A DNA stretch of 64,000 bases, from positions 29,374,698-29,438,697 of the forward strand of contig OY992833.1 in NCBI GenBank assembly GCA_963921425.1, given 5' to 3'. This DNA comes from Dryas octopetala (Eukaryota; Streptophyta; Magnoliopsida; Rosales; Rosaceae). This document shows, one piece after another, positions 13,532 to 26,215 of this stretch (positions are counted from its first letter, which is position 1; the number at the start of each line of letters is the position of its first letter). The notes below the pieces were generated by a model. That model was not told the DNA's origin and ran no database searches. It saw only the letters and a list, made by a program, of their open reading frames with translations. Both the position numbers and the translations under genes were made by a program.

Positions 13532-16500
13532 AAATGTAGAATCAAATTTCTGCAGCTGTATTGCTATGTGTCAATAAAAATAGTGTAAGTTTGTAGCATT
13601 TTAAATGCTTTCTTAATTTCAGTCTTATTATCAAATGGACAGAAAAATCTCTCTGTTACTTAAGTCATCTTCTTGTAGTGTACTTGTGGTCTTGTGCCAT
13701 AGTCTAATTACTTGCCTAGCAATTCTGCATGCTTCTAAGTTTGTATTGTTGATATTGGAACATTTATATGTGCATTAATGTCAGTTGCATCTGTATATCT
13801 TTCTTACAAAGAATCATGTCTGATTGTACCTAAACTTCATAGCTGATGTCAAAACAAATTCACTAGTGTATTTGTGAGTACAAGGGTTATATAAATTTTG
13901 GGGCTCGAGACAGTTACCTCACTGGGCTATGCTCAGATCCGGCCTTGACAATGATTGGATTAATACATTCTATAGAAAACTGGAGTTGGATAGAAACAGA
14001 TGTGATTGACCAAAAGTTTATGCCAGAATAGGATAACTTTGACTTTTTCTCCTGAATTCATGTGATGCAATCATGCATTAATAAATAACAATGACCACGT
14101 AGGATGGAAATGGTCTCCTGCAAACAATGTTGTGCATGTAGATATGAACACAACTATATAAAGGATCTTTGCCTCTGCAGAAGAGCTGCATAATAGACAG
14201 AGCAGAAGCTACCATGCATGAACTGTTGCCTAGCAAATTGGGTCATCAAGTATTAATTTAGAACAGGAAGGCATGCTCATTGAGGGAAATTTTCCACTTG
14301 CATCATAATTTCAATCTTAAAGAGCTTGACCCACCTGAATGGGTGAATAGAATGCATGAAATGGGATACTACCACTAGCTAATTAATTTAGAATTGATCC
14401 TAAATTCAGTTCAGCTACAATTTGACATGGACTGTTTGTTGTAATATGTATTAGTGTAAGATCCTTTAACCTGTGTTGTTCGACCTAATTCACGGTTATG
14501 AGGTACATCTGCTAGCTCAGAAATTTTTGGTTTATGTTCATGTTAGGTGCCAATTTTCATGCTTAATTTTGTATCATAGGATAGAGTATTAATCCAAATA
14601 TGAAATCTGCTGTCTTATCTGTCACCTCTTGATCATTCAGTATTTATAATGTTTTCTTCACTTCAATCAACATTTCATCAGATTTAGAAGATGATAGGCC
14701 AGTTCTCAGGAATTATAACCCATATTGACTTGAGGAAATTAAGAAATAAGCAGACGGGAGAGACCCTTAATCTGGCAGTCCGAACTTAGGAAGAAACTGA
14801 TAGTGAAATTGCAGAAGAAAAGTCCTTGGCAGTTTCTCAGGGGCTACCGAGTCTTCATTATCTTGTAAATCAGTCAAACTACTGGTCAAGTAGTACGCCC
14901 TCAGAACTTAAAGCTATAGGGCCCTCCTAGGAATCAGAGGTACCCCTTGAGATGATATAGATAGCGAGTCACTGCCCAAGATTCAGTCCACCAGTGTCTC
15001 TAAACAAAGCAATAATGTTCCAGTACAAAGCATATATCCTGGAATTTTCAAGGTCGATCTGTGTCACATTAAAAGGAACTATATCTTTGTTACGTGAAGT
15101 TATGCTAAAATTTTAGTCTTTCTTTCCCATACTCATGAACAAATTCATGGCAAACTCGACCGATTATTGAGGGATAAAAAATATTAGCTTGATATACAAG
15201 ATTAACTAATTCTTGACAGCTTAAACTAGTTGTTTAACAGAAAAAACATCTACGTTTTGTATCACTAGGCCAAACTGTTCGATTATAACGAAGTTTGTTG
15301 TGGTTGGTTAGCTAGATGCTGGATGTATTCTATGTGCAGGACCCTTTTAAGGTTTTTTTAGTGTATCTTCCTTACTGTTACAGAATGTTTTACTTGAACT
15401 ACTTCGGTTGGATAACCACATTGTACTACTGATTTATTTAATGTCCATAGATTATGCACCCCATATGTAATAATATGATGTTACCTTGTAACAAATATTA
15501 TTTATATAGTCAGTGGTTACATCTAAATCTGTTGTGGTATCACCTCAAGTTGTTGGTGTGGATCATGGTTAGTTGATCCGTGATGATATTGGTCGGTCCA
15601 TGAAAAGGTGGGAGTGCTATGTATACTATTCCTCTGTGGATTGGTGGACTTGGGATGCTGCCTTAAAATTCAACCAGTTTTGACCTAAATAATAGTCTGC
15701 TGCACATGAGGAGCATATGCAGGTCATGTGTGTGAGACAAAATTCTAAATGTGCCTCTTACCTAGGGATCTACCACATTAAAAGTATTCAACATAAGTAG
15801 TTAGTAACCAAAAATTCAAAACTAGCCAATCTAGCACATTCTTTTACAGAAAAGTAGTTTATTGGCTCAATGGTATTGGCCATCATGATTAGATCATTTG
15901 GCATAGTGCTCTGGTGGGAACTGGTATACACTCAAACGAGGTCACTAGGTGGACTTCTGTTAAGGTTTCATTCAAATCCTATTAAAATGATGATTTTGTG
16001 TCTTTATAGGTGGTGGACTGTTAATCTGTGAATTGCCCAGTAGTTTTTTTCAATTTTTATTTTTTGGGTTTTTTTCTTTTTCAGATTTTAGAATCAAAGG
16101 AAGAGAACAGAACAGTAAAACTCCAAACTCTGAAGAGCGCCAGAATCCAGAACCTTCTGAACCTAATAAAACTAGTGCTTGTGTTGTGTTGTGCTGTGCA
16201 CAACAGCTGCAAAACTATCAGTCTAATCATTCTCTCAACAAGAAACATAAATTAACAAGTCCTGCAGATACAAGCTTAAAAAAAACCAAACAGAAGAAGA
16301 TGGAACACAAAAACATTATGGTGGCTCCTGGGTAGATGTGCACTGCTAGCATTTGTTGCAAGTAATAGGGGCATGAAAGCCTTGAAAGGACTAAAGGGCA
16401 GTGTAGGAGACTAGGAGGGGGTGGTCCTGGATACGGTTGGTGTGGCTCTTTAACCTGTCCTTAACTCTTTCCAATGCAAGTCAGACTAGTCAGTCAAGTC

Positions 16501-17005
16501 TCCCTTTCTGTGTCTACCCCACACCACACCACACCACACACCTCCTTATTTTCTGCTCAGCCCCCCCTCTCCCACATGATAAAGAAATCACACAAGCCTT
16601 TGTCTCCTCTACTTCCACCATTTTAATCCATTTCAAATCTCTAACTTAGTAACTTGTCCATTTCCATCCCTCTCCACACTCACTTTTCACCTATTGTTGT
16701 CTCTAATTAACCCCCCTCCCTCTCTCTCTCCCTCTCAGTTGTTGTTACAATTAGGTGGGGGCTGCTCACCATCTTTTTTGTCAGGATTCTCTTGCCAGTT
16801 TTCTCTAGTGCCACAAGGGCATGACAAAAAGTGTTAGAAACAAAGAATAAATCACCCCCATATAACATCTAGAATTGAAGACACATAATCAAACCTTTCT
16901 CCATCTTTTTACTCCTCTCTCTCCATTAGTCCTTAGTCATACCAACCAAACTCTGTGGAGTCTCTCCTCTTTCTTCTGTGCTCGATCTTCTGCTTGATTT
17001 CCCAG
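13532..17005. other. Spacer; duplicated Nudix 3' flank, then unassigned DNA
   Basis: 13532-14050 is the diverged duplicate of the 3' flank of the intact Nudix gene (compare GCTTCTAAGTTTGTATTG near 13730, AGCTGATGTCAAAACAAATTC near 13840, ACTGGAGTTGGATAGAAAC near 13980). About 14750-15050 has a gene-like feel in one frame (48 codons open, then stops) but is not recognisable. 16480-16740 is pyrimidine-rich and probably the promoter or leader of the DUF617 gene. No other gene supported. Confidence 0.55.
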
Positions 17006-17791
17006 ATGAGGACAATAATGGCTAAGACCCCTCATGACTCTTCTTTCTCTTTCTCCAGGAGGTACTTCCACTGGAAAAAGAAGGTTGATGAGGATGAAGA
17101 TGATGACCAGGAAATAATAAACTTCAGCTCATACTCACATTTCTCTCAGGAAGAGAAAGAAGAGGAGCTGCCAATTGAAATTGCATCAGTTCTGCCTGCA
17201 GTACCACGCAAGAAACATTCATTAGTGTCAGTGTCTATGCTGCGTTCGGCTCTTAACGTATTTGGTAAGAGTCGCTCTCGCCATCGCTCGGGTCTTGGCA
17301 CCCGAGTGATGGGTACCCTTTTCGGGTATCGCCGAGGGCACGTTCACTTGGCATTTCAAGAGGACCCCAAGTTGAGCCCTGCCTTCCTGATCGAGCTGGC
17401 AACCCCAACAAGCGTTTTGGTCCGAGAAATGGCATCTGGGTTGGTCCGAATTGCGTTGGAGTGTGAGAAGAAAGCAGAAAAGAAAGGTTTGAAGTTGCTG
17501 GAGGAGCCACTTTGGAGGACTTACTGCAATGGCAAAAAATGTGGGTTTGCTATGAGGCGTGAGTGTGGTCCTGAGGAGTGGAAGGTGTTGAAAGCTCTGC
17601 AGCCAGTTTCAATGGGTGCTGGTGTTTTACCAGGGACTGAGATCAATGGAGCTGGGTCCGAAGGGGAGCTCATGTACATGAGAGCCAAGTTTGAGCGAGT
17701 TGTGGGGTCTAAGGACTCAGAGGCCTTCTACATGATGAACCCTGATGGTTCTGGAGGACCTGAACTTAGTATTTATTTGCTTAGAGTCTAG
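17006..17791 (+). CDS. DUF617 protein, MIZU-KUSSEI1-like
   Basis: Single-exon gene of 261 residues. The first in-frame ATG is at 17006 (MRTIMAKTPHDSSFSF); the frame is open further upstream but only from a GTG, which plants do not use. After a variable acidic N-terminus (residues 28-58, DEDEDDD and EEKEEE) comes the DUF617 domain, about residues 75-261. Recognisable blocks are TRVMGTLFGYRRGHVHLAFQ, FLIELATPTSVLVREM, EPLWRTYCNGKKCGFA and the C-terminal GPELSIYLLRV. The founding member, MIZ1, acts in root hydrotropism at the ER. Members outside the MIZ1 clade are mostly uncharacterised and this looks like one of those, so I give no specific role. Absence of introns is normal for the family. Confidence 0.9.
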   Translation: MRTIMAKTPHDSSFSFSRRYFHWKKKVDEDEDDDQEIINFSSYSHFSQEEKEEELPIEIASVLPAVPRKKHSLVSVSMLRSALNVFGKSRSRHRSGLGTRVMGTLFGYRRGHVHLAFQEDPKLSPAFLIELATPTSVLVREMASGLVRIALECEKKAEKKGLKLLEEPLWRTYCNGKKCGFAMRRECGPEEWKVLKALQPVSMGAGVLPGTEINGAGSEGELMYMRAKFERVVGSKDSEAFYMMNPDGSGGPELSIYLLRV

Positions 17792-19076
17792 TTGGTCATG
17801 AAGAGTAACATCCACTACTCTACTTATGTCATTGAGCCAAGAAAAAATTGGAAGTCCGGCCAGTTCTCCATGTATCTCTCTTTTTTCGTTCATTTTGGAG
17901 CTGAAGAAATATGGGTTTATCACTTGTATCAACAGTATCATGCTTCAAAATTTTAGGTAGTGGGGGTGATATGGCATGCATATCGCATGCCACATAGGTA
18001 GGCTGTGGGGTATTTTATGTATAGGTTTTCTCCTCCTTTTCTTCAGCTGGAAGTGGAAATCACAAGATGCTTGTTATGAGAAAGAAGCTAATGGTCTTTT
18101 CCAATTTGAAAATTTCTATCTTCCCATCTCCAGGAACCGAATTAAATTTCATGTTTTAAGTCCTAATTTCATTGTAAGAATGTCTTTGCTAGCTTTTGAT
18201 GACATACCATTTTGCAATCTGCAAGTTTGATTTCTCTTACCAACATTATGGTGGCATGGTGTTATGGTAAGTTACAGGGTCCCCTGCTCCATATGGTGCA
18301 GTGTAGCTTGGAAGGAATAAGCAATTGATTATTTTGACTTGTAAAGGTCTTTTTCAAATGGGATCATGTTTATGTTGAAAACTTATAATTTCAACCATTG
18401 CATATATGCGAGTTGCCACTCGTGTTATGTCAAAACTTCCCCTCATTATATATCTTTAAAGCATGAAAGTGATACAGGGGAAGAGGTTTTGGGCTGTTTA
18501 TGAAGCTATGAAGAGATGGCTTTACATTTTACCATTACCTCTCTGAAGCAGAAAGACCAAATCATAATGCAGAAATAATGTTTCTGTTTTACCTTTATTT
18601 GAAAACGTTAATCTCATGCACCAACAAGCTAGAAAGGCATATCTACACTACACATTGGTTTGTAATTATTTCACTGGAAAGCTTGCTTTCCTTTGCACTA
18701 TGTAAATCATGAGAATCATGATAACAGATATAATTACCCAACTGTATCAGTTTTTTTCACATTAGTCTCTAGTTATATATTATTTTAGGATTACTCTCTT
18801 ATATTTTTCAGGTAATCTTTAAACTAATCAGTGGGTTATTAACTTATTATTTTACATTTAAATCAAACTCTTACTATTTAATTATTTATTGGGTAGTTTT
18901 GAATGAATAGATAACTAGTAGAAAGACACACCCAAAAAGGGAAATTTAGCTCAAATGACTCACTGGGTGTGATAAAGTGAAAAAAGGGTGACATTTTCAA
19001 CCAGGTTCTTTCTTATCACTTGTTATTAATTAACTTGGCACAAGAGCATGGATTATTATAGGTACTAATTAGGTTA

Positions 19077-19081
<5 letters not shown>

Positions 19082-19136
<55 letters not shown>
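19082..19136. repeat. (CT)n microsatellite
   Basis: Uninterrupted CT dinucleotide run of about 55 bases in intergenic DNA; no association with a gene boundary is seen. Confidence 0.95.
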
Positions 19137-19139
<3 letters not shown>

Positions 19140-22100
19140 GGAAATTTGGAAGAAAAAGGAGAAGGTATTTCAGAGGTTGTTGGTTACAGGAGGGGCAACA
19201 CAAATCCATTGGGATTCCCATATAGCCCCAATAGTCAGGGGTTGTTAGGTTCAACTCAATTATTTTCAATCAAAAGATTCTGCCTTTTGTCTGTCTCATG
19301 CTGAAAAATGTCATGTCTCTATCTTTCTCTTTTATTGTCAACCTGGCTACTGGCTAAAGCAACCTAAGCTAGCTCATTTCTTTAACCACAGAGTTCATGA
19401 ATCAATAAGCAAAATAAAAGCCTCTGTGCTCACAGAACCCTGTTTGCTTTTTCATGAATGAATCAAAGTCATATACAAGTTTAACCACAGAGTTCATGAA
19501 TCAAAGTCATATACAAGTTTAGAACTCTTACCATTACCAATTGAAATTAAGACAATTACAGAACCCTGTTTGCTTTTTCCAATATCCTTTTGGTGCTTCC
19601 ACAAAGCCAAACCAGATAAGCAGATAGGAACACAACAATTCTTTTTGGGTTCCTAACTTTTGCTCTTACATATGCTATGGCATGCATGCACATGTTTTTT
19701 CAATTTTAATTGGGTTTGACAAAATTCAAATCGATAAATCTTTTAAAAATTAAAAAGAAAATGTTGGAATTTGAGTTATTCAAACTTGTCTCCTAAGCAC
19801 ACCTTGGCTTTGTTCCATCTTTGCGACTGAGGTTGAGATATGAATAATACAAGTCACATGCTGCGCCTAAAACAGCGCTTCTCTATTATATGAGATGTGG
19901 TGGATTCGATCAATAATAATTTCAATGCATTCACATTATGGGCTGCCGAGCCAAAGCCAAACCCAAGTTTAAAGTTTGACGGGCCTCATCCACCTGCTAT
20001 TTATGCGGGTCAGGTTCGGGCTTAGCTGTAAGCTTTGGCCCATTTGGGTTTCACCTTTTATTTTTTATTTATAATTTTCTAGAGGATTTTTTTTTTAATT
20101 TCCAAAAAAATAAAAATAATTAATCAAAACATAAATTAAATAAAATATATATTTTATAACAAAATAAAAATAATGATAAATATATAAATAAAATATGATA
20201 AAGTAAAAATTAAGACAGATTGGGCCAAAGCTTGAGGGATGGGCCTGTGCCTATTTTGTGGCTGGCTTCAAACAAAAAGAATATAAAAATTGGACCGAGC
20301 CAATGCAAGCTGTCCTTGTTAATTTTTAATTTTTCTTGTTTTTTTTAATTGATGACATGAAATCCAGGCTACCCAAATGTAGACTTCCCATATATGCTGG
20401 CATGCTGCCCTGTTATGTATGACAAGTAAACAAAAGAAATGATGTATGCATGCATTAAGATCAAAAGTCGTGGTGGCATGCTTCCATTGATTTCTAAAAA
20501 CAGAAGGGTTTAATTTGCTGTCACATATATAATTGATTAAGTTCAATAAGCTTGGCGGTGTGTTTAATCATGGAAACCCTATGTCCCCATAGTCAAAAGG
20601 CGTGTTTGCTTCATATGCTAAAAAATTGCATAAATTAGTGACAATCAAAATGCATAATATAAAAAGATGTATATATGTCAATTGTCAAACTCACCTTTAA
20701 ATAATAAAAACTGCTTCTCTTTCTACAATCCAACATGCATAAATCAAGGACATCTTCGAAAAAGGTTAAATAACTTATATGCTCAAAAAATATATTCTAC
20801 AAATCAAAAGCATTCGCACCATACAAACATTCACATGTTACCAAAATCATATCTCCTTTTATTTCTACAATTTTGATGATGACTTGATGAGTGTGAATGT
20901 CAATAGATCGATTAGAGGCCTACTTTTGATTATGTCAACGTACTCTAATCAACCTCGTGGTTTGATTGAAAATTAAGACAAAACCGTACAACAAGCCCCA
21001 CGTGAGAGGGAAGTCAGCAACCAAATCCCAATGAATTAGATATTAATTACCCGTGAAGAAAGAAATAAACCAAGGCCATGGCCATAAAACCGTCAATGAC
21101 AATTGTTTGCTGGAATTTAGTTTGTTTCCAGATTTGAAGTTCTTGCGATTTGGATTTTACGTCAAAATTCGAGACTATGCACACTTTTCCAAGTTCATTT
21201 TGCCAATCACAAGTTAAGGAATTATACTATTGATTAATGGTGTCCCTATGAGTATAAGTATCTAAATTTTACTAATAGTTTAATTCTCTGAGAATAAGTA
21301 TCTAAAATTTGAAAATTAATTAGTTCTTTGAAATGTATAATTTAGAAATGATTACGTATTTGTCAATTATATATTATTTTGTGTAAGACTGTAAGAGTGA
21401 CCCTCAGTATCTCCTTTGTTGAAGAAAATCTTAAAATCTCTCATAAATCCATTTGTTGATGATAAAAATGGTGACGCCTTGCTACCCCTGTTCATATCTA
21501 TATTAATTTGCTGGCCATATTAGCAAGGTTTTTGTATTTGTATACCACTATAAATAATTGATATGGGAACGAAATTGCCCCAATTGGTGTGTATTACTCT
21601 GATTTGCAATACCGTACGTTCAGGGCATGAATGAGGAAAACGCATCTTACTTTCCATCAAGAAGATCATATTTTACTCTGCAATTATGCACAAATTCATG
21701 ACATTAATTCCGTACAAGTATTAATTTATTCACCTCTCCCTTTTCATGAAATATATATAGCCTCGAATTTCAATTATTTAATATGTATATTTGATCATGG
21801 ACCTCATGATCAATGTGACCAGCGTGCCATGTTCTAAAATGCTATCCTAATTTAACTTATAATGAACTAAATACTTATTATTTTAATACTGCTCATATGG
21901 GTTGGTAATAGGGGTAGTTATGAACTTATGACTTATGAGGCTCTTGCATAAAATTAAATTTCTTTATATAATAGACCTTCCTTTAAGAGCAAATTTTATC
22001 AAAATTTGAAAGAATGGCACGATTGGGAAAGACAGTTTAGCTAATAATGTACTAAACATCATTTTTTTGATGAACTAGTCTCTTTCAACTTAATCAAGTT

Positions 22101-22166
22101 CTTAAAAACCTGTAAGTCTGTAAGTTCTTAATCAACTAATACGGTATTAATTAAACTTCTTCCCTG

Positions 22167-22204
<38 letters not shown>
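22167..22204. repeat. Poly(A) run of 38
   Basis: 38 consecutive A on the plus strand. The flanks (TTCTTCCCTG on the left, CTCCATGTAG on the right) show no direct repeat, so retroposon origin is not supported. Confidence 0.9.
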
Positions 22205-22207
<3 letters not shown>

Positions 22208-22399
22208 CATGTAGTTTGTGAAGAATCCATAGTGCTTCATTCAATGGTGGAAGGCTGAAAAGTAGTGGGCCAAGCCACCCAAACTCTAGTCTAAAGTCTA
22301 AACTAAAGCCAAAGTACAGGAATAGCAACCATTTTAGGCCGTTTTTCTCAATCAACCAAATCCAAATGCTGACTTAGCTAAATCATACAAAGTCAAAAT

Positions 22400-22431
<32 letters not shown>

Positions 22432-22829
22432 AAATGGATTAACAAATGAACGAGAACATACTGAAATAAGTACGACCCATTACCCACAAATTGATCATAT
22501 ACAAAGAAGTCTAACATTTAATTGAAAGGTATTACAAACTTTTTCTTCATATTGAATTGAATATAACATGTCAACAAATAAAGTTTTTCTATACAGTATA
22601 ACGGGGAATTATCATAAAGCTGAAAAAGAACAAACGCAAAAATGAATCTCCTTCTGATCTGATCCCATTGAGGTTCACATCCGGCTCAAAAAAACTTTGC
22701 AACCCTTTAACAAAAAAGATTCAAAAAAAGAGAAAAAAAAAGTAGAAAACAGAAGAAAAAGAAGTATAGAAAAACTAAGATGAATGAATAAGCGCACTAC
22801 GAAAGAGCTACCCTGTTTGTGTTTATTAC

Positions 22830-23108
22830 TCAATCGTGAGGTGTAGAGTCCACCACAGAGTTGTGCCTCTTTGAAGGACCAGAAGGAGGGATGGGAGTCC
22901 CTTTGGGGAAGAAGCTGAATATCTGGCCTTTGTAATGAAAACCCGTCTGGTATTTTCTTGGGTTAAGCTTTGTATGCTCCATATTCATTGAAACCTTCTC
23001 GTCCACCACCACCACCATCGTCGTCGTCTTCCCTAGCCTTGTAGCCGCGCAGGAACCAACCAGAAGGAGAATGAGAACCATAACAACAGATTTAGCAGAG
23101 GACACCAT
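22830..23108 (-). CDS. IDA: IDA-family secreted abscission peptide precursor
   Basis: Single-exon precursor of 92 residues. An N-terminal signal peptide is visible (VVMVLILLLVGSCAA, residues 8-22), followed by a variable region and the conserved C-terminal PIP motif: PKGTPIPPSGPSKRHN at residues 68-83, with the predicted active dodecamer at 72-83, then a short tail (SVVDSTPHD). In Arabidopsis, mature IDA is bound by the receptor kinases HAE and HSL2 to trigger floral-organ abscission. I start at the ATG at 23108; the frame is open further upstream only from a TTG. Position 6 of the dodecamer is Gly where Arabidopsis IDA has Ala; the key hydroxyproline site and the C-terminal RHN are kept. Being in the same block as PPC4 and NUDX1 supports IDA itself rather than a distant IDL paralogue. 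Confidence 0.9.
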   Translation of the reverse strand: MVSSAKSVVMVLILLLVGSCAATRLGKTTTMVVVVDEKVSMNMEHTKLNPRKYQTGFHYKGQIFSFFPKGTPIPPSGPSKRHNSVVDSTPHD

Positions 23109-23262
23109 TGTTGCGTGCAGAGTAAGTATGTTTTTCAAATGGATCGATATGGAGGGTTTAAGGAATGAATGAAATATTGAACAAGTAGCACTTTAAGGGT
23201 TTTTTTTTTTTTTTTTTTTTTTTCTGTTTCTGTTTTTTACTGAGATGGGAAGAGGGTGTGTG

Positions 23263-23269
23263 TTATATA
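23263..23269 (-). promoter_or_regulatory. TATA box of the IDA-like gene
   Basis: TATATAA on the minus strand, about 155 bases upstream of the ATG, predicting a start near 23235. A 24-T run on the plus strand (23200-23223) would lie in the leader. Confidence 0.55.
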
Positions 23270-25161
23270 CACTTGCATGGGGTCAAATGAAAAGGTTTGG
23301 CATTTGGCACTGTAAAGACCAGGAAAGAGAAGAAGGTTGAAGTGAACTGCACGCTAATGACTAAACGGAATTTTGAATTGAATGTCAACGGTTTTGAAAA
23401 TGTATATATTTTTTGGTACAAAGTTTGTATTTGGTGCCGGCTTAAGACTTGGCCTTATAGCTTTGATTTTCTTTATTTTTTACACACCCATTTTCTTTAT
23501 TTCAAGTCAAATTCATTGAAAGATTTTCCGGGAAACTATTGTGTTTGTGTGCGTGTGGAAAACACCACCTACTCCGAATTCAAATCAGTCACTTTCTTTT
23601 GATGTGGAGGCGAGTGTGTCTCCACTTGCTTCAGTCGCGTTTTGTGCAAAGCTGCTGATGTGTTGTGTGTTCTTATTTCTCAAACTCTCACCAAAAATAC
23701 GAGCTTGAGCTACTTGGTCTTTTTTCTAATTTTTGGGACAGGAAGTAATCTTGTCTCACACGCACCAAAAATGAGACTTTCGAGACGGCAAGTAGGCCAA
23801 TATATTAAAGAAGAATATAAACTTAGCTAACATATCGGTTGAGTACGTCCTCGAATCTCTAATACTGATTGTGTGTATGTTTAAAATGATATCGTTTTAA
23901 GGTTAAATGTTAAAATTTCAACAACAGTAACTAATTAAGTAGTTTATGGAAGAAGTAATGAAACTAACGATAATTAATTAATTTCATGACGACTCGATAA
24001 CGAAGACATCTTTGAAATCAAGGGTCATGTGTTTGGGCAATTTTGATTGAAAAATGGGAAGAGAGAAGGCAATTAGAGCTACCGTAGATGGTAGTGCTCT
24101 GTTTGGTCTATACATAATACATCATTTACACACCACTTAATTATGATTGTCATGCCATAATAATGGTGTTATATATATGGCTTTCATATCATGCATTTCT
24201 ATTAAAAGATGGGAAGCTTTTTTAGATGGATGAGTCATGGTGAGGATGAGAGATAGATGATCTTTTGCGTGCGAAGGTCTGATAAGAAAACAAGCTTTAC
24301 GGGGTCCACTGATTTCTTTCTTTGTTTATAACATTCAACATGACACTGATAAATAGATATATAATCTCAGTTGTGATATCTAATATATACTAATAAAGAA
24401 ATTTATATACTTTATATATATAAAGTATTTTTTCTGTCACTATCTGTTCATCAATCATGCATGTATGTTAAAACCAGATTCAATGGTGTTCGATCTAGTC
24501 AATCAAATTTCATTATTACCCAAATGGGTTTTTCTTGAAATACTAGCAGAGTCTAATACATACACCTCAATTGACCAAAATATTGTGATAGTTATTAGGT
24601 AGCCGAGTATTTTCAAGAAATATATAGTATATAAGGGTCTAAATCAAGACTTGGAATGAGGGTTTGCGTGTTGAACGTATGGCAAATGCCAACTGGGTTC
24701 ATGGGTTGGTATGCAATTTAAGATGGGTATTGAATATTATTCCATGTCAAACATCAATGTGATGCGCATGGCATGATCATAATATATACATATAGAATAT
24801 GTGTATATATAGCTAGCAATGAGCCACCGTATTGGATTGGATTTGGATTAAGTTTAATTATTATTAATCCAAAAGCAAAGAAAAATTAGACAAATGGAAA
24901 ATGTAGGATACAGCTTACCTGTTGAGACCGACATCCGGGGAAGATAAACATAAATGCAGGCCAAAACCGGAGATTATGGCTTATGGCTAGGGTTGTTGAC
25001 AATCTGAATATTTGCTGGCTCCAATATATATTATGCGTGAAATTTTGTGCAAATTAGTCCAAAGTCATACTATATTCATACTGTGTGGGGTTTACTTTAA
25101 TAATACTTACAATTTGGGACCAGTTCTAGCACTAAATGCAAATGGGCTCATTGCCTGGGGC

Positions 25162-26185
25162 GTGAAACAGAACATACCATGTCTGATGGCTCACCTATGT
25201 GACATAATGTCACACCATTTTATAGCATGAAATGGTTGTATACTTGTGTTCACAGTGACTGCAGATTATAGTAAAACTAACCCAATTATCAATGTGGCAG
25301 ATTGCTCACTAATGAACCGTCCATTTCAGTACCTGGAGTGTGTGCATGTTGTGCTACTCTTGCTCTTAATTGGGTTTTGTTTCTTAAAACTTTTATTCTC
25401 ACTGTATTTATTTGGAAAATGCAGATACCTACTACTATATATATATATTTTTTCTTTTTTCTTTTTTTCAGTATACCATATCCTCTGTTTTATTTAATAT
25501 TTTGCTAGTCAATTAGCTAGAGGCCTCACATCCATGTGGTTCCAAAATTTGGTAACTGAGAGCAACACCACCAAGTCCACCAAAATTTGGGTTGCTTTCT
25601 CATTTTTCCTTTCTTTTCGTTTGAAAGGGACACTGGGATTTTGATGAATGTATGCTGCAGCAAAAAAGAAAAAGCATTATGGTACATGGAACTTGTATTT
25701 TTCTTATGATCCGGTTGTAATTCCCAGCCCAAAATTGAATGGGATATGGTACCCTTGTCAAAAAATCAACATCAAATGAAAGTTTTTAACTATTTCTTAT
25801 CTCATATGTAACTTTAGTCAAATCTACCTTTCCCTCCCTCCACCAATTAGAAAAAGACTTGCACATTCATGAACCACCAATGAAAACAGAGGATATAGTA
25901 TTATAGTATACTGAAAAATAACCCAAAATATAATAGTAGGTAGTTCAAATAAATACAGCGAGAAAGTTTAAGAAGCAAAACCCAATTAAGACCAAGAGTA
26001 AGCACAACATGCACACAGACACAGAGGTACTGAAATGGATGGTTCATTAGTGAGCAATCTGCCCCATTGATGGGGTTGGTTTCCTACAATCTCCAGGCAC
26101 TATGAATACAATCAATTCATAAGTTCATGCTAAAATGGTGTGTCACATAGGAGACCCATCAGAAATGGTATGTTATGTTTCACAT
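25162..26185. repeat. Large imperfect inverted duplication (about 330-base arms)
   Basis: The left arm, 25162-25492, and the right arm, about 25882-26185, are reverse complements with scattered mismatches and small indels. Matching blocks include GATTGCTCACTAATGAACC (left, 25297 onward) against GGTTCATTAGTGAGCAATC (right, 26040 onward), TGCATGTTGTGCT and CTTAATTGGGTTTTG. The spacer is about 390 bases. Transcription across it would give a long hairpin RNA. No terminal motif or target duplication was found, so it may be a local inverted duplication rather than a transposon. Confidence 0.85.
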
Positions 26186-26215
26186 ATCAATGCTATATAT
26201 ATATATATATATATA

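Larger units (their letters stand above)
17792..22829. other. Spacer between the DUF617 gene and the IDA-like gene
   Basis: No gene supported. It holds the 3' UTR of the DUF617 gene, a 55-base (CT)n run at 19082-19136, a partial duplication at 19381-19520 (ACCACAGAGTTCATGAATCAA and TCAAAGTCATATACAAGTTT each twice), a GGGCC-rich patch near 19940-20300 that looks repeat-derived, a 38-A run at 22167-22204 and a (GA)n run at 22406-22432. 22433-22829 likely includes the IDA-like 3' UTR. Confidence 0.55.

Noticed and set aside
16955-17005. Upstream extension of the DUF617 gene by 17 residues
   Set aside because: The extension starts with GTG, not used as a plant start; the first ATG at 17006 matches the family's N-terminus.
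22140-22210. 38-A run, considered as another A-tailed retroposon
   Set aside because: No flanking direct repeat and no GGCC-type stub next to the run.
23297-23602. 101-codon plus-strand open frame beside the IDA-like gene
   Set aside because: Lies in the IDA-like promoter region, shows no family features and has AT-rich spacer composition.
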